Below the pieces are notes generated by a model. It ran no database searches and was not told the origin of the DNA. It worked only from the letters and a program-made list of their open reading frames with translations. A stretch of DNA of 64,000 nt from Daphnia pulex (taxonomy: Eukaryota; Arthropoda; Branchiopoda; Diplostraca; Daphniidae): assembly GCF_021134715.1 (NCBI RefSeq), contig NC_060024.1, positions 7,874,001 through 7,938,000 of the forward strand, in the 5' to 3' direction. Made by a program: the position numbers and the translations under genes. Position 1 is the stretch's first letter. The number at the start of each line of letters is the position of its first letter. Positions 22,775-33,998 of this stretch are shown in pieces.

Positions 22775-24760
22775 ATGACTTTTGAGAGTCTTTCCCTAGA
22801 ACTAGTTTTGATATATGTATTGGTTTATACTGATGTGTCAATAAATGACGTTTGTAATGTTGCCCAAAGTTAATCGCGACTTAATGAAATCATCAAAAAT
22901 GAAAATTCCCTTTGGAAAAAGAAGTTCGTTCAAAGGTAAAATATGGATTTCTTCATTTCCTCAAGGAAGAATCTGTTGAAATGTAATTATGAAATTTAAA
23001 AATTAAACAAATGTACTTTAATTATAGTGAATTAATCTTCGTTAAAGCTTTAAAACAATTGAAGTGTGAATTAACATCTTTTTCATAAATTGAATTTATG
23101 ATTATTATGTAAAGTAAAAAATTTTTGTTTTTTTTTACTCAAAAGCTTTCTGCAGTAAATTAGAATAGAAAGCCTACATTATTAACTTATGAAAATTGTT
23201 GAGCAAAAATTTTGTTGAGGGATTGTTCGTGGACTTTAAAAATTTAGAATGCAATTCATTTCTTATTCTATTTCTATTCTATTTAAAAAATAATTCAGAT
23301 GGCCAACATTAGTGAAAGCAGTGTAACTTGATGGTAAAAATTGTTTGCAACGGGTGCAACATAAGATTAGTATTGAAAATGAAATGAATAGGATTGTTAA
23401 GCAAATGGCCAAAGAATGTGGCAGCGTTTACCAACCCACTTTGGAATCTGTGGTTCATTGTCAATCAGTGAACTATATGAATGTGTTGAAGACTCCACCC
23501 TGCTAGCAATTTTACGTTTCCAGGACGGACTGTGTGTGTCCTTTCCGGACGATGGGATATCCCATCGGTCCGTCCTGAGTCCGTACGCGGGACATCCAAA
23601 TGTCGCGCCCAAGGATGTCCCACCGTGGACAGTCAATGGACGTCACCACAGGACATTGTAGGGACAGAAAATTTTTAGGATTGAAGAAAAGAAATTCGCG
23701 TGGGTGAGTCGGGTCACCCACCAAACTACTTCTTTCACCGATGCTGCAGCACTTTTATTTTTTTGTCACATCTTCTTTTGATGTGGCATATTTTCTTATT
23801 TTTTTATTACAATGAATAGAATAATATGCTAGTACTTATATTTGCACTTAGTAATAAAGTTTTAGATTAAATTATTGCAAAAATATTTTAAGGAGGAGAG
23901 AATATTAAATATGGAATAAAGCGAAGATTTATTTCAATATAATATTAACAAAAATTTATTTATTTTTTCTAATTACAAAGAAATCCTATCGTAGATTTAC
24001 AGATAATTAAGTTAAAATAATGTATTATTACACCGCTCGTCTCCAATATGATATTTATAGACTTTATCATGTATGGATTATATACGGTGGGAACTGGGAA
24101 GGTAGATGGATGTCAACAGAACATTCAACATTTACTGTCCTAAATGCGTCCAACTTTTCCGTCCTTAGGACGTAAAAATTGGACGTCTATTTGACGACCA
24201 AAAGAAATAATCATATAGATATGAGTTTTTATATGATTATAACTTATATATGATGATGAACTTGATTATACGTATACATGATATAAGTTCCCAAAGTGGC
24301 CAGACGTCGTTTGGATGAAGGGACTAACATAGGATATCCTATGGATGTCTTGTGCTAGCAGGGCTTTTTAAAGAAAGCCTACAAAAACAAAAACGGTAAT
24401 GAAATTAATTGACGAGAGATTGGTTTGCATGTTATCTTGAATAAAGTAATACTCTAGTATATCATTTTTATAGGTTCCAATCGTCTTCACTAACGGAAGT
24501 ATATTGTGCGAAATATTTACTTCGTTACTTGAGAAGTGGGAAAGGCGACAGAGAAATTCAAGACTACCTAAAAGAAGAAAAAAAGAGCTTTTGAAGGGAG
24601 CATTTTTGGTTTCGCAATGGGGATCGTTGACCGAAGAAATATTACCACAATGGGGAGAAGTGAATGACATGTTGAATAACATACACTCACATTTTTGGTA
24701 TAATTTAAAAAACCTAACTGGAAAACAACTGACACAAAGCAAATTGAAACTGAATGTGTG
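22775..24760 (+). pseudogene. FBXO21-like F-box gene, broken
   Basis: Exon 22775-22935 reads MTFESLSLELVLIYVLVYTD, NDVCNVAQS, stop, SRLNEII, NSLWKKKFVQR and then a donor, which is an F-box with TAA at 22871. A segment at about 23350-23497 (NRIVKQMAKECGSVYQPTLES) is cut by a TIR element. After the element, 24485-24590 reads YCAKYLLRYLRSGKGDREIQDYL, then a frameshift in an A run, then LLKGAFLVSQWGSLTEE. The YAK.LLRYLR and EGA..ISQW patterns are those of FBXO21, an SCF ubiquitin-ligase adaptor. The stop, the frameshift and the insertion together mark a pseudogene. Exon limits other than the first donor are approximate. Confidence 0.55.
23498..24363. mobile_element. Non-autonomous DNA transposon with CCCTGCTAGCA ends
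   Basis: CCCTGCTAGCA at 23498-23508 and TGCTAGCAGGG at 24353-24363 are perfect inverted ends of an 866-base unit without a transposase. The interior near both ends is full of related short words and their complements (GGACGT, GGACATCC, GTCCTTAGGAC). I could not see a convincing target-site duplication. Confidence 0.55.
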
Positions 24761-25109
24761 AAGACACTGTTAAGTTATGTTACTGAATGTTAAGACCTTT
24801 TTTTATGATCTGAATTTCGTCTGCGAAACTGTTTCCGATTTTGACAAAACGGATTGGGTACAAAGGAAGAAAGCTTACTACATCGTTGAAGTTTGAATTA
24901 TAATTTTAAGGTCCTACTACATTTAGTATTTTATTTGAATCTTTTTTTTTCTCACTTAAGGTACTACGTTCTTGAACGGGAAAAGCCATTTTACTAGCAT
25001 TAATTTTGGAAGATCTTTTAAAGACTTATGATTTCTCAAGCGAAATTGTTTCTGATGACACTTTAATTTATCTAAAAGTGAAATTGAACAAGGCAAAATA
25101 ATTATCTCT

Positions 25110-25403
25110 TTGCATGACATTGCTACGCTATATCTTCAACCAGATAATTTGAAAAGGATTAATAATCAACAGTTAGCTGATTTGGAACTCAACTTCAAAA
25201 GAAAGATGTGTACTTGGAAAACTGACGATCTTGGATTATATGCAACGTATGCGATGTCGTGCATTACATACGACAAGCACATCTACGAAGCTCGGCATCT
25301 TATCAGAAGTAGACATGAAAGTAATTCATTTGTACTCTCGATGGCACTTTCATTGGAGGAACGAATCAACCTCCATCAATTCAAATCAGCCGTAATTATT
25401 TAA
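25110..25403 (+). other. 97-codon frame, possible exon
   Basis: The frame is open upstream to about 25065 (SEIEQGKIIISLHDIATLYL) and has ordinary protein-like composition (LNFKRKMCTWKTDDLGLYATYAMSCITYDKHIYEARHLIRS). It follows the FBXO21-like remnant on the same strand and could be a further exon, but I do not recognise it. An open stretch at about 25480-25570 (MRDHFGYNEYDYDVGMAILLVREP) may belong with it. Confidence 0.3.
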
Positions 25404-25570
25404 CAATTTTGTCTCTAAAGTTAACAGAAATTTAAAAAAAAATTAACTTTTGTTAATTTAGAAACCAATCATTCCCAAGATGCGAGATCATTTTGGTTAC
25501 AATGAATACGATTACGATGTTGGAATGGCGATTTTGTTAGTCAGAGAGCCTCAAGGTGACAGGTTGGGAA

Positions 25571-25695
25571 AAAAGCAGAAGGTGTTTACGAAAATCGCGC
25601 TTACGACATCTTACTCGTGGCGATTTATCGATATATCAGAGGCATGAAGTCATCGCTCAAGATAATTGGTTTTGGCACCCATGGTTCCGATAGAC
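25571..25695 (+). repeat. Dispersed repeat, copy 2
   Basis: Near-identical to 3302-3425. Here the unit reads without a stop (AEGVYENRAYDILLVAIYRY ... GFGTHGSD), so this copy may be closer to a coding ancestor. It is followed by GGTTAGGTTAGGTTAGGTAAG-type text. Confidence 0.7.
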
Positions 25696-25946
25696 CATTC
25701 TGGCCGGTAATGTTCGGCGGTTAGGTTAGGTTAGGTAAGTTTTGAGTGAAAATGTGAGTAAGAAACACTTCCCCGAGTACGTCGTTGACAAAGACGCTAC
25801 CCTGTTTCCCTCGGAGGACAACGCTCCGTACGTTCATGAAAAGATTACTTTTATCTCCATGATGTAACCGCGAAAGAAATGGTAGTGGAAGATGTAGGTT
25901 CGGTAGTGGTAGAGAATGGGTAGTTTCAGCGTCATTTGTAGCATGC

Positions 25947-26141
25947 TTGCATGATAAGTGTGCTTTACAAAAAAATTTACATGCATACATACATACATGT
26001 TCCTTCCTCTTCCAAAAAAAAGGAAATAGGAACAAAAACAACAAAGGGAAGAGAGTGATGCAAAATTTCAGATGCGGCAAATGCAAGAAGAAGGGTCGTA
26101 TCCGCAAAGAGTGTCCCAAATTACATCCTGGTGGGAAATGA
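25947..26141 (+). mobile_element. Copia gag zinc-knuckle remnant
   Basis: The frame ends with NFRCGKCKKKGRIRKECPKL, a CX2CX4HX4C zinc knuckle in which the His is replaced by Arg. Downstream debris with FSSADIDLAFQNP suggests the start of the protease region. Inactive. Confidence 0.5.
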
Positions 26142-28041
26142 CACTGCTTCAGCCCAAATATCCATCACTTGTTTCTTTATTGGGGAGGTGAGAAGGTTCC
26201 CAGTTGTGTGGCAAGGGGAAATGGGCTTTAAGAATCAAAATTCCCTTGTGTGATCCCACCTGCTTTTCAGCAGTGCAGATATTGATCTAGCTTTTCAAAA
26301 CCCCATCAACTTCACATAACCAATCAAGCAGAGTGAACAACAATCGGATTGGCTCCGCAAAAAAAAAGGGAAGAGCCGGCAAATTCTGTGTTATTTTAGG
26401 TTTACCTTGAGGGCATGATGCACAAGAGGTGTTAACTGACGACGCAATTCTTCATAATGGTGGTTGTCACTTCGTCCATTTGAAGCGGTTTGCCAGCATT
26501 TCCGATAATTCAGTGAATGAATCAGACGAGGTACACTCTTATTTAATATCTTTTTTCATTAATGTAACGTAACTAAATATTACTTTTAACTTTCAGAACT
26601 CTATTACGATCCATTTATTTAACTTTAACTTTTTTTACTCTTCCGAGTTTTCAAAACAAATTGTGGAGAACATTTCGCCGGATGTTTCTCGTCGTCTGAG
26701 CTTGCAATTAATTAGTATTTTGAGTTTTGACTGTGCAAAAATGCTATCTAGTACTGTGCAAACATATCCACGGAGAATTTTTAAAAAAATGCCATCTGTC
26801 TGTGACTTGTATTCTCTGCATTGTTGTAAGACATTTAAAAACTTTGGTTAGTGGAAAATTTTAATATAATTGAATACCGTAAATCTATAGATTCCCACAA
26901 TTTGTTTCACTGTACTGACTGTTTGAGACAAACAATAAGCCACGTGACAGTATTAAAAGATCTGCTGAATCGTATGAAAAAAATACATTAAACCCTTGAA
27001 CGCAGGGATGACCAACTTTTGAACCAGTCACAACCTGACTAGGATTACAAATAAATAATATGAAACTCATGAGACCCTCTGTGATACCAGACCACTAAGT
27101 GACGAGAGTAGATTTTAAAAAAAGACATTACCCTTACACATGCTCATTATTAGTTAGAAACCGTTTTACGTGTAAACAACAGATAGCAATCTCTCAGTGT
27201 ACATAATATTCTCACGATACCATCAGCAAGTTAAGAAAACTAGGCCCTTTTATTTTTCTATTAAAATTTCTTAGAGATTAAGGATTTCACTCGGCTGGAA
27301 ATGGATATAAGTTAAGAATGACCTTATCTACAATAAAAATTAAAGATTTTCTTATATCGCAATGGCTGCTTGGTGTTGAACATAAACAACAAATACTTCC
27401 AAGATTTGTAACCAAAAACATTATAAAATTATGCTGCTGGCCTTACACTGCAACACAAGGGTCAAAACGGGCAAAACGGGGAAATTGTTTTTTTTTTTAT
27501 CAATTCGAAAAAGATTTGGGATACATTTTATTTTATTAGAGGTGACTAATGAATTAGCCATTAATTAAGGGAAATAGTTTTATGGGGGGAAACTGCAGCA
27601 AACACAGGGGAAGCATTAGTTAACGAGGCTTTTCACACTCTACCCTTGTCCAAAGAGTTTCTAAACACTGTAAAGGCTAGCGGGACCATTTTTTTGTTAA
27701 ACAAAAACGTTAAAGATGTTTCCCAAATGAGAGAAGAAAATTGTTTCCAAACATAAATCCCACATGAAGAAAAGGGCAGAGAATCTGTCTACGCTACGTT
27801 TTCGTTCGTCAGAAATCCTAGCGCTAGAGATTGGCTTTTTCTTTTCCTTTGGAAAAAATCCCGAGAAGAACTGATTTAAAGGAAGTTGTAGGAACAGCTA
27901 AATTGCCGTGTCACTCTTTTTAATTGTTTTCCTTTTCTTTAATTTAATTCCGTTTTATTGTTCGTAACGATCTAGAAACTTTACCCGGGAATCACATTGT
28001 GTTCACAGGAAAGAACATGAATTTGCAAAAAGAACATTGAG
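26142..28041. other. AT-rich, no recognised gene
   Basis: Short plus frames at 26663-26851 and 27318-27539 have plausible amino-acid composition but no domain or splice partners that I can defend. Confidence 0.3.
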
Positions 28042-28042
28042 G

Positions 28043-31000
28043 GTTCTAGGAATAATAAAAAAAAACTACCATGTTCAATTTTTTGGCACGAAACACGACA
28101 AGATTGTTTTGAATGCAAAAAATGTCAAGCCATTTAGAGCTATTCGACAGCAGGTATGTGTTGCGATTGGAGGGGAATGATTGATTGACTGGATATGTTT
28201 GATACAACTCACATATCTTTACAACAACGCAACAATTTTCACCCTGGCCTGTCAAAGTAGTTGAAATTTATTGAATTTTTTATCTGATTGTTACATTTTA
28301 TTTTCTACCATTTAGATTCTTGGAATTACAAAAAAGAAGTACCTCGTACAATTTTTTGGCACAGAGCACAAAAATGTTATTTTGAGTGAAAAAAATGTCC
28401 ATACATTTACAGGTTTTCAACAGCAAGTATGATCTGTTTAATCGAATATTATTAATAGTGAACGATTGTTCGTAACGATCTAGAAAACTTTCCCCGGGAA
28501 TCACATTGTGTTCACAGGAAAGAACACGAATTTGCAAAAAGAACATTGAGGGTTCTAGGCATAATAAAAAAAAACTACCATGTTCAATTTTTTGGCACGA
28601 AACACGACAAGATTGTTTGGAATGCAAAAAATGTCAAGCCATTTAGAGCTATTTGACAGCAGGTATGTGTTGCGATTGGAGGGGAATGATTGATTGACTG
28701 GATATGTTTGATACAACTCACATATATTTACAACAGCGCAACAATTTTCACCCTGGCCTGTCAAAGTAGTTGAAATTTATTGCGATTTTTATCTGATTGT
28801 TACATTTTATTTTCTACCATATAGATTCTTGGAATTACAAAAAAGAAGTACCTCGTACAATTTTTTGGCACAGAGCAAAAAAATGTTATTTTGAGTGAAA
28901 AAAATATCCATACATTTACAGGTTTTCGACAGCAAGTATCATCTTATTAATCGAATAAGGTCCTTCGAACCGGTTCTTAGAGCTAATTCTAATTCAGAAC
29001 CTTTTTTTACTGTCTTGCAGTGTCCAGCCGATTTATTCCACCTCCGGCCGACCTGGTCAAACCGATCGACGCCATCAAGGAGTACGGAAAAACTCTGGTA
29101 GCAGCAGGAGATCAGCGGGAGTGTTGGCGCTTGCTCGAATACCTATTCGAATTGCCCTTCTTCCATCTCATCAACGCCCCAGCACCCTTGGCGAGGATGG
29201 TGATGGTGGTGATGATAGAATTCAATAAAATCGAAGCACGAATTTAGTTTTCATGTCCCTTTTATATTGTCATGGCATGGCATCGACTCAATACACACAT
29301 GGTAATATAACATGGCATGAGATTAGTTAAATACAAAGAAATACTTTAACCAGAACACTTGATACTCACACCACAGATATTATAAGAAGAAGCTAGACAG
29401 AAGACTAGACAGTCTCCGAAACAATTTCCAGTCAAACTGATAACTAAAGAGTCAAATTTGCATTCACCCGAGATTGGGCGTTGCGCTAAAACAAAATCTG
29501 ACAATAATACCGATCTTGGGGATTCCGAAAGCTCAGTTAAACTCGATCATAATTTGGCAGAAGGTGAGATCAGTAATGTTACTACACCATCCCCATCACC
29601 ATCATCACCATCACCATTTAGAGCCCAGGCAGACACCACGGAAGGTTCTCCAGGCAGCCAGACGCCTGAAAGACGCGGTCGCTCGACTCCCAGAGGACAA
29701 ACGTAGAGCCATTGAAGAGGAGGACAAAATCCTCGCAGATAAGGCCCGAATCGCCCGCGAGTCACGGCTAAACGCCAGGGAGGCAGCCAAGCGTAAGGCC
29801 ATCATCCACGAGGAGGCCCTCCTGGATCACGACGCCCTTGACTTGAAAAACGATTTCTGGAGCTCGACGCTAAACGGAGACGTACAGCGGACACTCCGCT
29901 CATTGTGCAGGTCAACTGCACCCCAACTCAAGGAGGACTAATCCCAGCGAAGGAGCGCGAACTGGTCGAAGGGACATTTACTGGACCACCAGGCCCCCAC
30001 GTCATTACCATCGGAAAGATCACCGCCAGGCTCCGAGCAGAAAGAGCTCTGGAAGAGCGCATCGCTTGAACTGGAGCCATCCGCACTGGGATCTTGACTC
30101 CTCCGGTAACCCCGTTGCCGCCTTTGCCGACCCCGGAAGAGCTACACGTCCCGTCAACCGAGACTCTGCCCACTACACCGAGAGCCCCGAGCTCATTGCC
30201 GTCTACCCCTAGACGCCCGCAAACAGAGGACGAGCTTGTACGGAGCCTTACTAGAGACGGGTGTACTCTCCGCCCGGTCCTAACACGGATCACTCCGCCG
30301 AAAGAGAAACCCACGAAAGGGAAATCACTCCCCAAGAAATTGAACACCGACTCCAGTACATCCCAGCCGGTCCCATCAGCAAGCACGGCCACAGAGTCTG
30401 ACCTTGAGGCGCTGCGCATTAAGATCATAACGGAGGGGACACCCAAGAGGAAAGACATTCGAGTCGCTTGCAAGATAGCACCAAGATCCAAGACTCCTGA
30501 TCACCGACGAAAGAACCGCCCAGAGAAATCTGGTAGGGAATTATCCCTGATAATTCTACATGGTAATAGTGATTGTTCGTAACGATCTAGAAAACTTTCC
30601 CTGGGAATCACATTGTGTTCACAGGAAAAAACACGAATTTGCAAAAAGAACATTGAGGGTTCTAGGCATAATAAAAAAAACTACCATGTTCAATTTTTTG
30701 GCACGAAACACGACAAGATTGTTTTGAATTCAAACAAATTTCAAGCCATTTAGAGCTATTCGACAGCAGGTATGTGTTGCGATTGGAGGGGAATGATTGA
30801 TTGACTGGAGATGTTTGATACAACTCACATATCTTTACAACAGCGCAACAATTTTCACCCTGGCCTGTCAAAGTAGTTGAAATTTATTGCGATTTTTTAT
30901 CTGATTGTTACATTTTATTTTCTACCATTTAGATTCTTGGAATTACAAAAAAGAAGTACCTCGTACAATTTTTTGGCACAGAGCACAAGAAGGTTATTTT

Positions 31001-31420
31001 GAGTGAAAAAAATGTCCATACATTTACAGGTTTTCAACAGCAAGTATCATCTTATTAATCGAATATTATTAATAGTGTTTTAAAGGCCTATATTTTGTTA
31101 TTATAGGCAAACCAAACCGAAGATTTTTAAACTACTAACTTAATTTTTTAACTTGTATTTTCTAGGATCAAGGCATAATTCTTTTGACAGACGATTTGAC
31201 GTATGATGACAGTCAAGTAATGCAGTACACACACAAACAGTCAATGAAGTTAATTGCTGCTCTGCAAAAGCAATTGAAAGAAATAAGAGAGAAGTTAAAG
31301 TCAAATTACGAATTAATAGAAATTTTGATCAAGGAAAACGAAGCACTTAAGTTGAGACTGGATTATGAAAAAAGAGAAGCAGCAAAAGCACACGAAATTG
31401 TGCCGCGCGCCTACGCCTAG
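28043..31420 (+). CDS. Gene end with tandem PWWP-like exons and a coiled-coil last exon
   Basis: Six 111-base exons, all phase 0 and each followed by a GTATG or GTATC donor, alternate as A (28043-28153, 28552-28662, 30659-30769) and B (28316-28426, 28825-28935, 30933-31043). Both kinds encode VQFFGTxHxxVxLxxKNV, the second half of a PWWP chromatin-reading domain. The last exon C (31166-31420) starts DQGIILLTDDLT and ends in a heptad-rich coiled coil (IAALQKQLKEIREKL ... RLDYEKREAAKA). B copies are intact. A1 is intact, although its acceptor is poor. A2 has CGA changed to TGA. A3 has offsetting indels. A and B pairs could be mutually exclusive exons. The 5' part of the gene was not found, so expression is uncertain. 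Confidence 0.5.
28957..30567 (+). mobile_element. Retroelement-like insertion splitting the exon array
   Basis: Compared with the uninterrupted junction at 28440-28460, about 1.6 kb is inserted after B2. It is GC-richer and contains a frame 29474-29941 with a run of His codons and an Ala/Arg/Lys-rich helix. It continues in another frame as GLIPAKERELVEGTFTGPPGPH ... RAERALEERIA, stop, then 30094-30582, a Pro/Thr-rich domain with TPLPPLPTPEELHVPSTE. A separate frame at 29020-29247 reads SRFIPPPADLVKPIDAIKEYG. This looks like the ORF1/gag part of a retroelement that I cannot name, with a frameshift and a stop. Confidence 0.45.
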
Positions 31421-31475
31421 CGTCACCAGCTTCCATTTTGTGGTTAATGGTTTGTGGTTGTAGTATATGTGGCTG

Positions 31476-31807
31476 AAGGCCAAGATTGTATTGGTGTTTG
31501 TGTTTTAGATTAATGATGAGTCGCCATCCACCAGACCGTTAAAGTGGGGAGAGCTCTTAACCCTGCAGTCGTTAGCAGCGAGAGTGAGCAAGGTGCGTCG
31601 TCTGCTACTGGCTTTCGTTTTGTTTCCCCATTCCCTTACTCTCGGTTGCCAGATTGAATTAAATCGACTTGGCCGTTTCTACTGAAATTAGTGTTGCAAA
31701 CAAATTTAGTCAAAGTGTTACCTAGACCATGGGTATGGAGATATGGTTTCCAGTCTCCATGTTCAATTTCCCATAAGAGGGGGGTCCACTCATTTTACTA
31801 AAAATAG
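31476..31807 (+). repeat. 330-base duplicated block, copy 2
   Basis: Near-identical to 19601-19929. It begins 55 bases after the stop codon of exon C, so it would form most of that gene's 3' UTR if transcribed. Confidence 0.8.
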
Positions 31808-32712
31808 GGTGTGGTTTTATTAAGATGGCGGATTGCAGCGTTGTCGGACTACAAGAATCCTGCTATCCGCTTTGTGCAAGAGGTCTATTTACTCTAAATT
31901 TATAAATTTTAAAATAAAATTGAGATAGCAAAAGTGTAGATATACTTTTTATGTTTAATTCCCCCAAAAAAATTTCTTACTTCAAAAATGTGTTTTATAA
32001 TTCAAGATTTCCCAAAAGCGTTTTTGGAGGGAAATTTGGGACGAAAATGTGGGGTGAATTGGGACTAAAAGGGAGTCTGTAATGGGCGGAGCTTAGCTCA
32101 GTGGCAACGCTGAAAAAATAATAATTTTTAAACAAATAATTTTTAAACATACAAAAACCTAAAACATAATGAAAAATAAATACTAGGTGGCAAATATAAT
32201 CGCATGATATTTTTATAATTAATTTCTAACAATATTTTAGTGCTAAATTTTAGTGTTTCGCCCTGTCCCATATAATCCTCGAATTTGTCCACGCCCACTT
32301 TTTTTCCGCAACTTTAAAAATCGGTAACATGTTGTCCCTGGCCCCATGTCTTACCAGAACGGCGCTTAAGTTTTGGCCAAATAAAAGCCCGTGCCCGTCA
32401 AACAACAAGGATATGGAGAATAAAGACAGAAATTTTCTCAATGAAAAAGAAATACATTTTTTTTAAGCGATCCCTTTTTCTTTAAATTTTAATTCTTAGC
32501 AAATCATAATTTTTCCCTATTTAAAAATGTGTCTATCTTTGGAATTTTTCGGAAATTTTGGTTAAATTCTGTTAAAATCTCTGAGCAGATTAGCATACCT
32601 AAAAGAATTTAACCAAAATTTCCAAAGATAGGCTCAGGATCTGGTAAAAGAACGAAATTAGTTAAGCAATTTGCGATAAGAAGAGAAACACTTGTTCAAC
32701 TTACCGGAATAG
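31808..32712. other. AT-rich, no gene
   Basis: TAGCTCAGTGG at about 32093 is a perfect pol III A box but no B box follows. A short inverted repeat (AACCAAAATTTCC and its complement at about 32555 and 32610) is present. Confidence 0.35.
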
Positions 32713-33250
32713 TGTGAGAACTGAAAAGTTACTCACTCCAACACGGTGATAGACGGGGTAAAGAATTTATTGTAGAACATACATGGCTTTACGGTCCTAC
32801 ATGCGAAGTGCGAGACTTCTCTAGCATGAGGTGGGCAAATACAAAAACATAATAACTACAATAGAAAAAGAAGAAACAATAACCCGAGAGAATGTGACAT
32901 CCTGCGACGGGTGAGCCAGAAGGACTGAGCTCTAGAAAGAGTGAGCCAACACTAGACCGACTGAACAGCCTAGCATTGACTGAAGAAGAACTGCGTTGGG
33001 TGGGGTTTTATACCGAAAAGCTAGGTCAAATGAGGTCGGGAGAGAGTCGAAGTAATAAAAGAGAAAGTGACTTGAATCGAGGTCAGCGAGAGAGCAATAA
33101 ACAAACGAGGAGAATGAACTATTTTGCCGAGAACTAGAGCGCTGACAGCCAATCCTTACAATAGAAATGATGAGCAAGAATTGCAAAGGAGAAACAACAC
33201 AATAAAAGTCCACGACAACTCACGGACCACAGGACTGACAGCGTGACACA
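32713..33250 (-). mobile_element. Possible solo LTR
   Basis: The block begins TGTGAGAACTG and ends GCGTGACACA on the plus strand, so it has TG..CA ends. Read on the minus strand it has TATAAAAC at about 33010 and an AATAAA poly(A) signal at about 32770, the order expected in an LTR. I see no second copy, primer-binding site or target duplication in the window. Confidence 0.3.
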
Positions 33251-33375
33251 CCGCGGGAAACTTTGTCTGTTAATCAATTTTTTTAAAACTATTGCATTTA
33301 AATCGATATCTCCGATCTCCTCCTCCAAGGGGAGGAGAAACGACAAAAATAGGCCCGCCCTCTAGTAGGCGAAAA

Positions 33376-33439
33376 GGACCGAGCACTAAATTTTCGAGCA
33401 CTTAATTGGACCGAGCACTAAATTTTCAAGCACTTAATT
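33376..33439 (+). repeat. 32-base tandem duplication upstream of a TATA box
   Basis: GGACCGAGCACTAAATTTTC followed by GAGCACTTAATT occurs twice head to tail with one difference. Each unit also contains the half-repeat GAGCACT(T/A)AA twice. It lies about 75 bases upstream of the TATA box of the decayed cuticle-type gene. Confidence 0.7.
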
Positions 33440-33513
33440 CATTATCACTATGGCGTTCCATACAAATTTGTCAGTTTCTGACCTCGCTTGTCGTTAACCC
33501 CGCGTTTTTGCCA

Positions 33514-33521
33514 TATATAAA
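33514..33521 (+). promoter_or_regulatory. TATA box (TATATAAA)
   Basis: TATATAAA is followed about 25 bases later by ACATCATTAAG, a plausible initiator, and at 33680 by a donor (CAAGTAAG). The spacing is that of a small secreted arthropod protein gene whose coding exon is at 33999. Confidence 0.5.
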
Positions 33522-33998
33522 TGCGTAGTTCCCAACATCATTAAGAAAAGTGACAAGAAAGAGGCACAAACTGGTACATATTTCCGTTGGGCAAACTTGT
33601 GTCGCACGGAAATGCGCGCTCGTTTCTGACGAAAAGGTTTATGAACAGGTGGAAAAGACACAACACTTGATCGCCAAGTAAGTTTAACAATTATCCGAGC
33701 AATTATCTATTTCTTCTCCCTCTCCTTGTATACAAGTCAATGGTAATAAATAAATTACTACCGGTACGGTACAGTACTTACTTTCCTTTTGTTAATACAA
33801 CTGTAATCATCTAGTATAGCGACGTGCAATTTAAACGTCTAATTGTGTTTTATGTAGCCTAATAGTTAAGGCTTATGCTTGCTCTTCTACTAAAATCAGC
33901 CTGAAGTGCTTGGTACGTAGCCCAAATAATTCGCCTGTGCAACGCATATCATTTAACCAACCTGAAATTGAAATCATTTGTCTGTTGTTTGTTTCCTT

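Noticed and set aside
29587..29632. CACCAT-rich tract encoding a poly-His run
   Set aside because: A short simple repeat inside retroelement-like DNA, not a metal-binding protein motif with support.
32080..32115. Perfect tRNA A-box text (TAGCTCAGTGG)
   Set aside because: No B box, anticodon stem or acceptor stem follows.
33850..33900. tRNA-like TAGCCTAATAGTTAAGG stretch
   Set aside because: No B box or stem structure; lies within a probable intron of the cuticle-type pseudogene.
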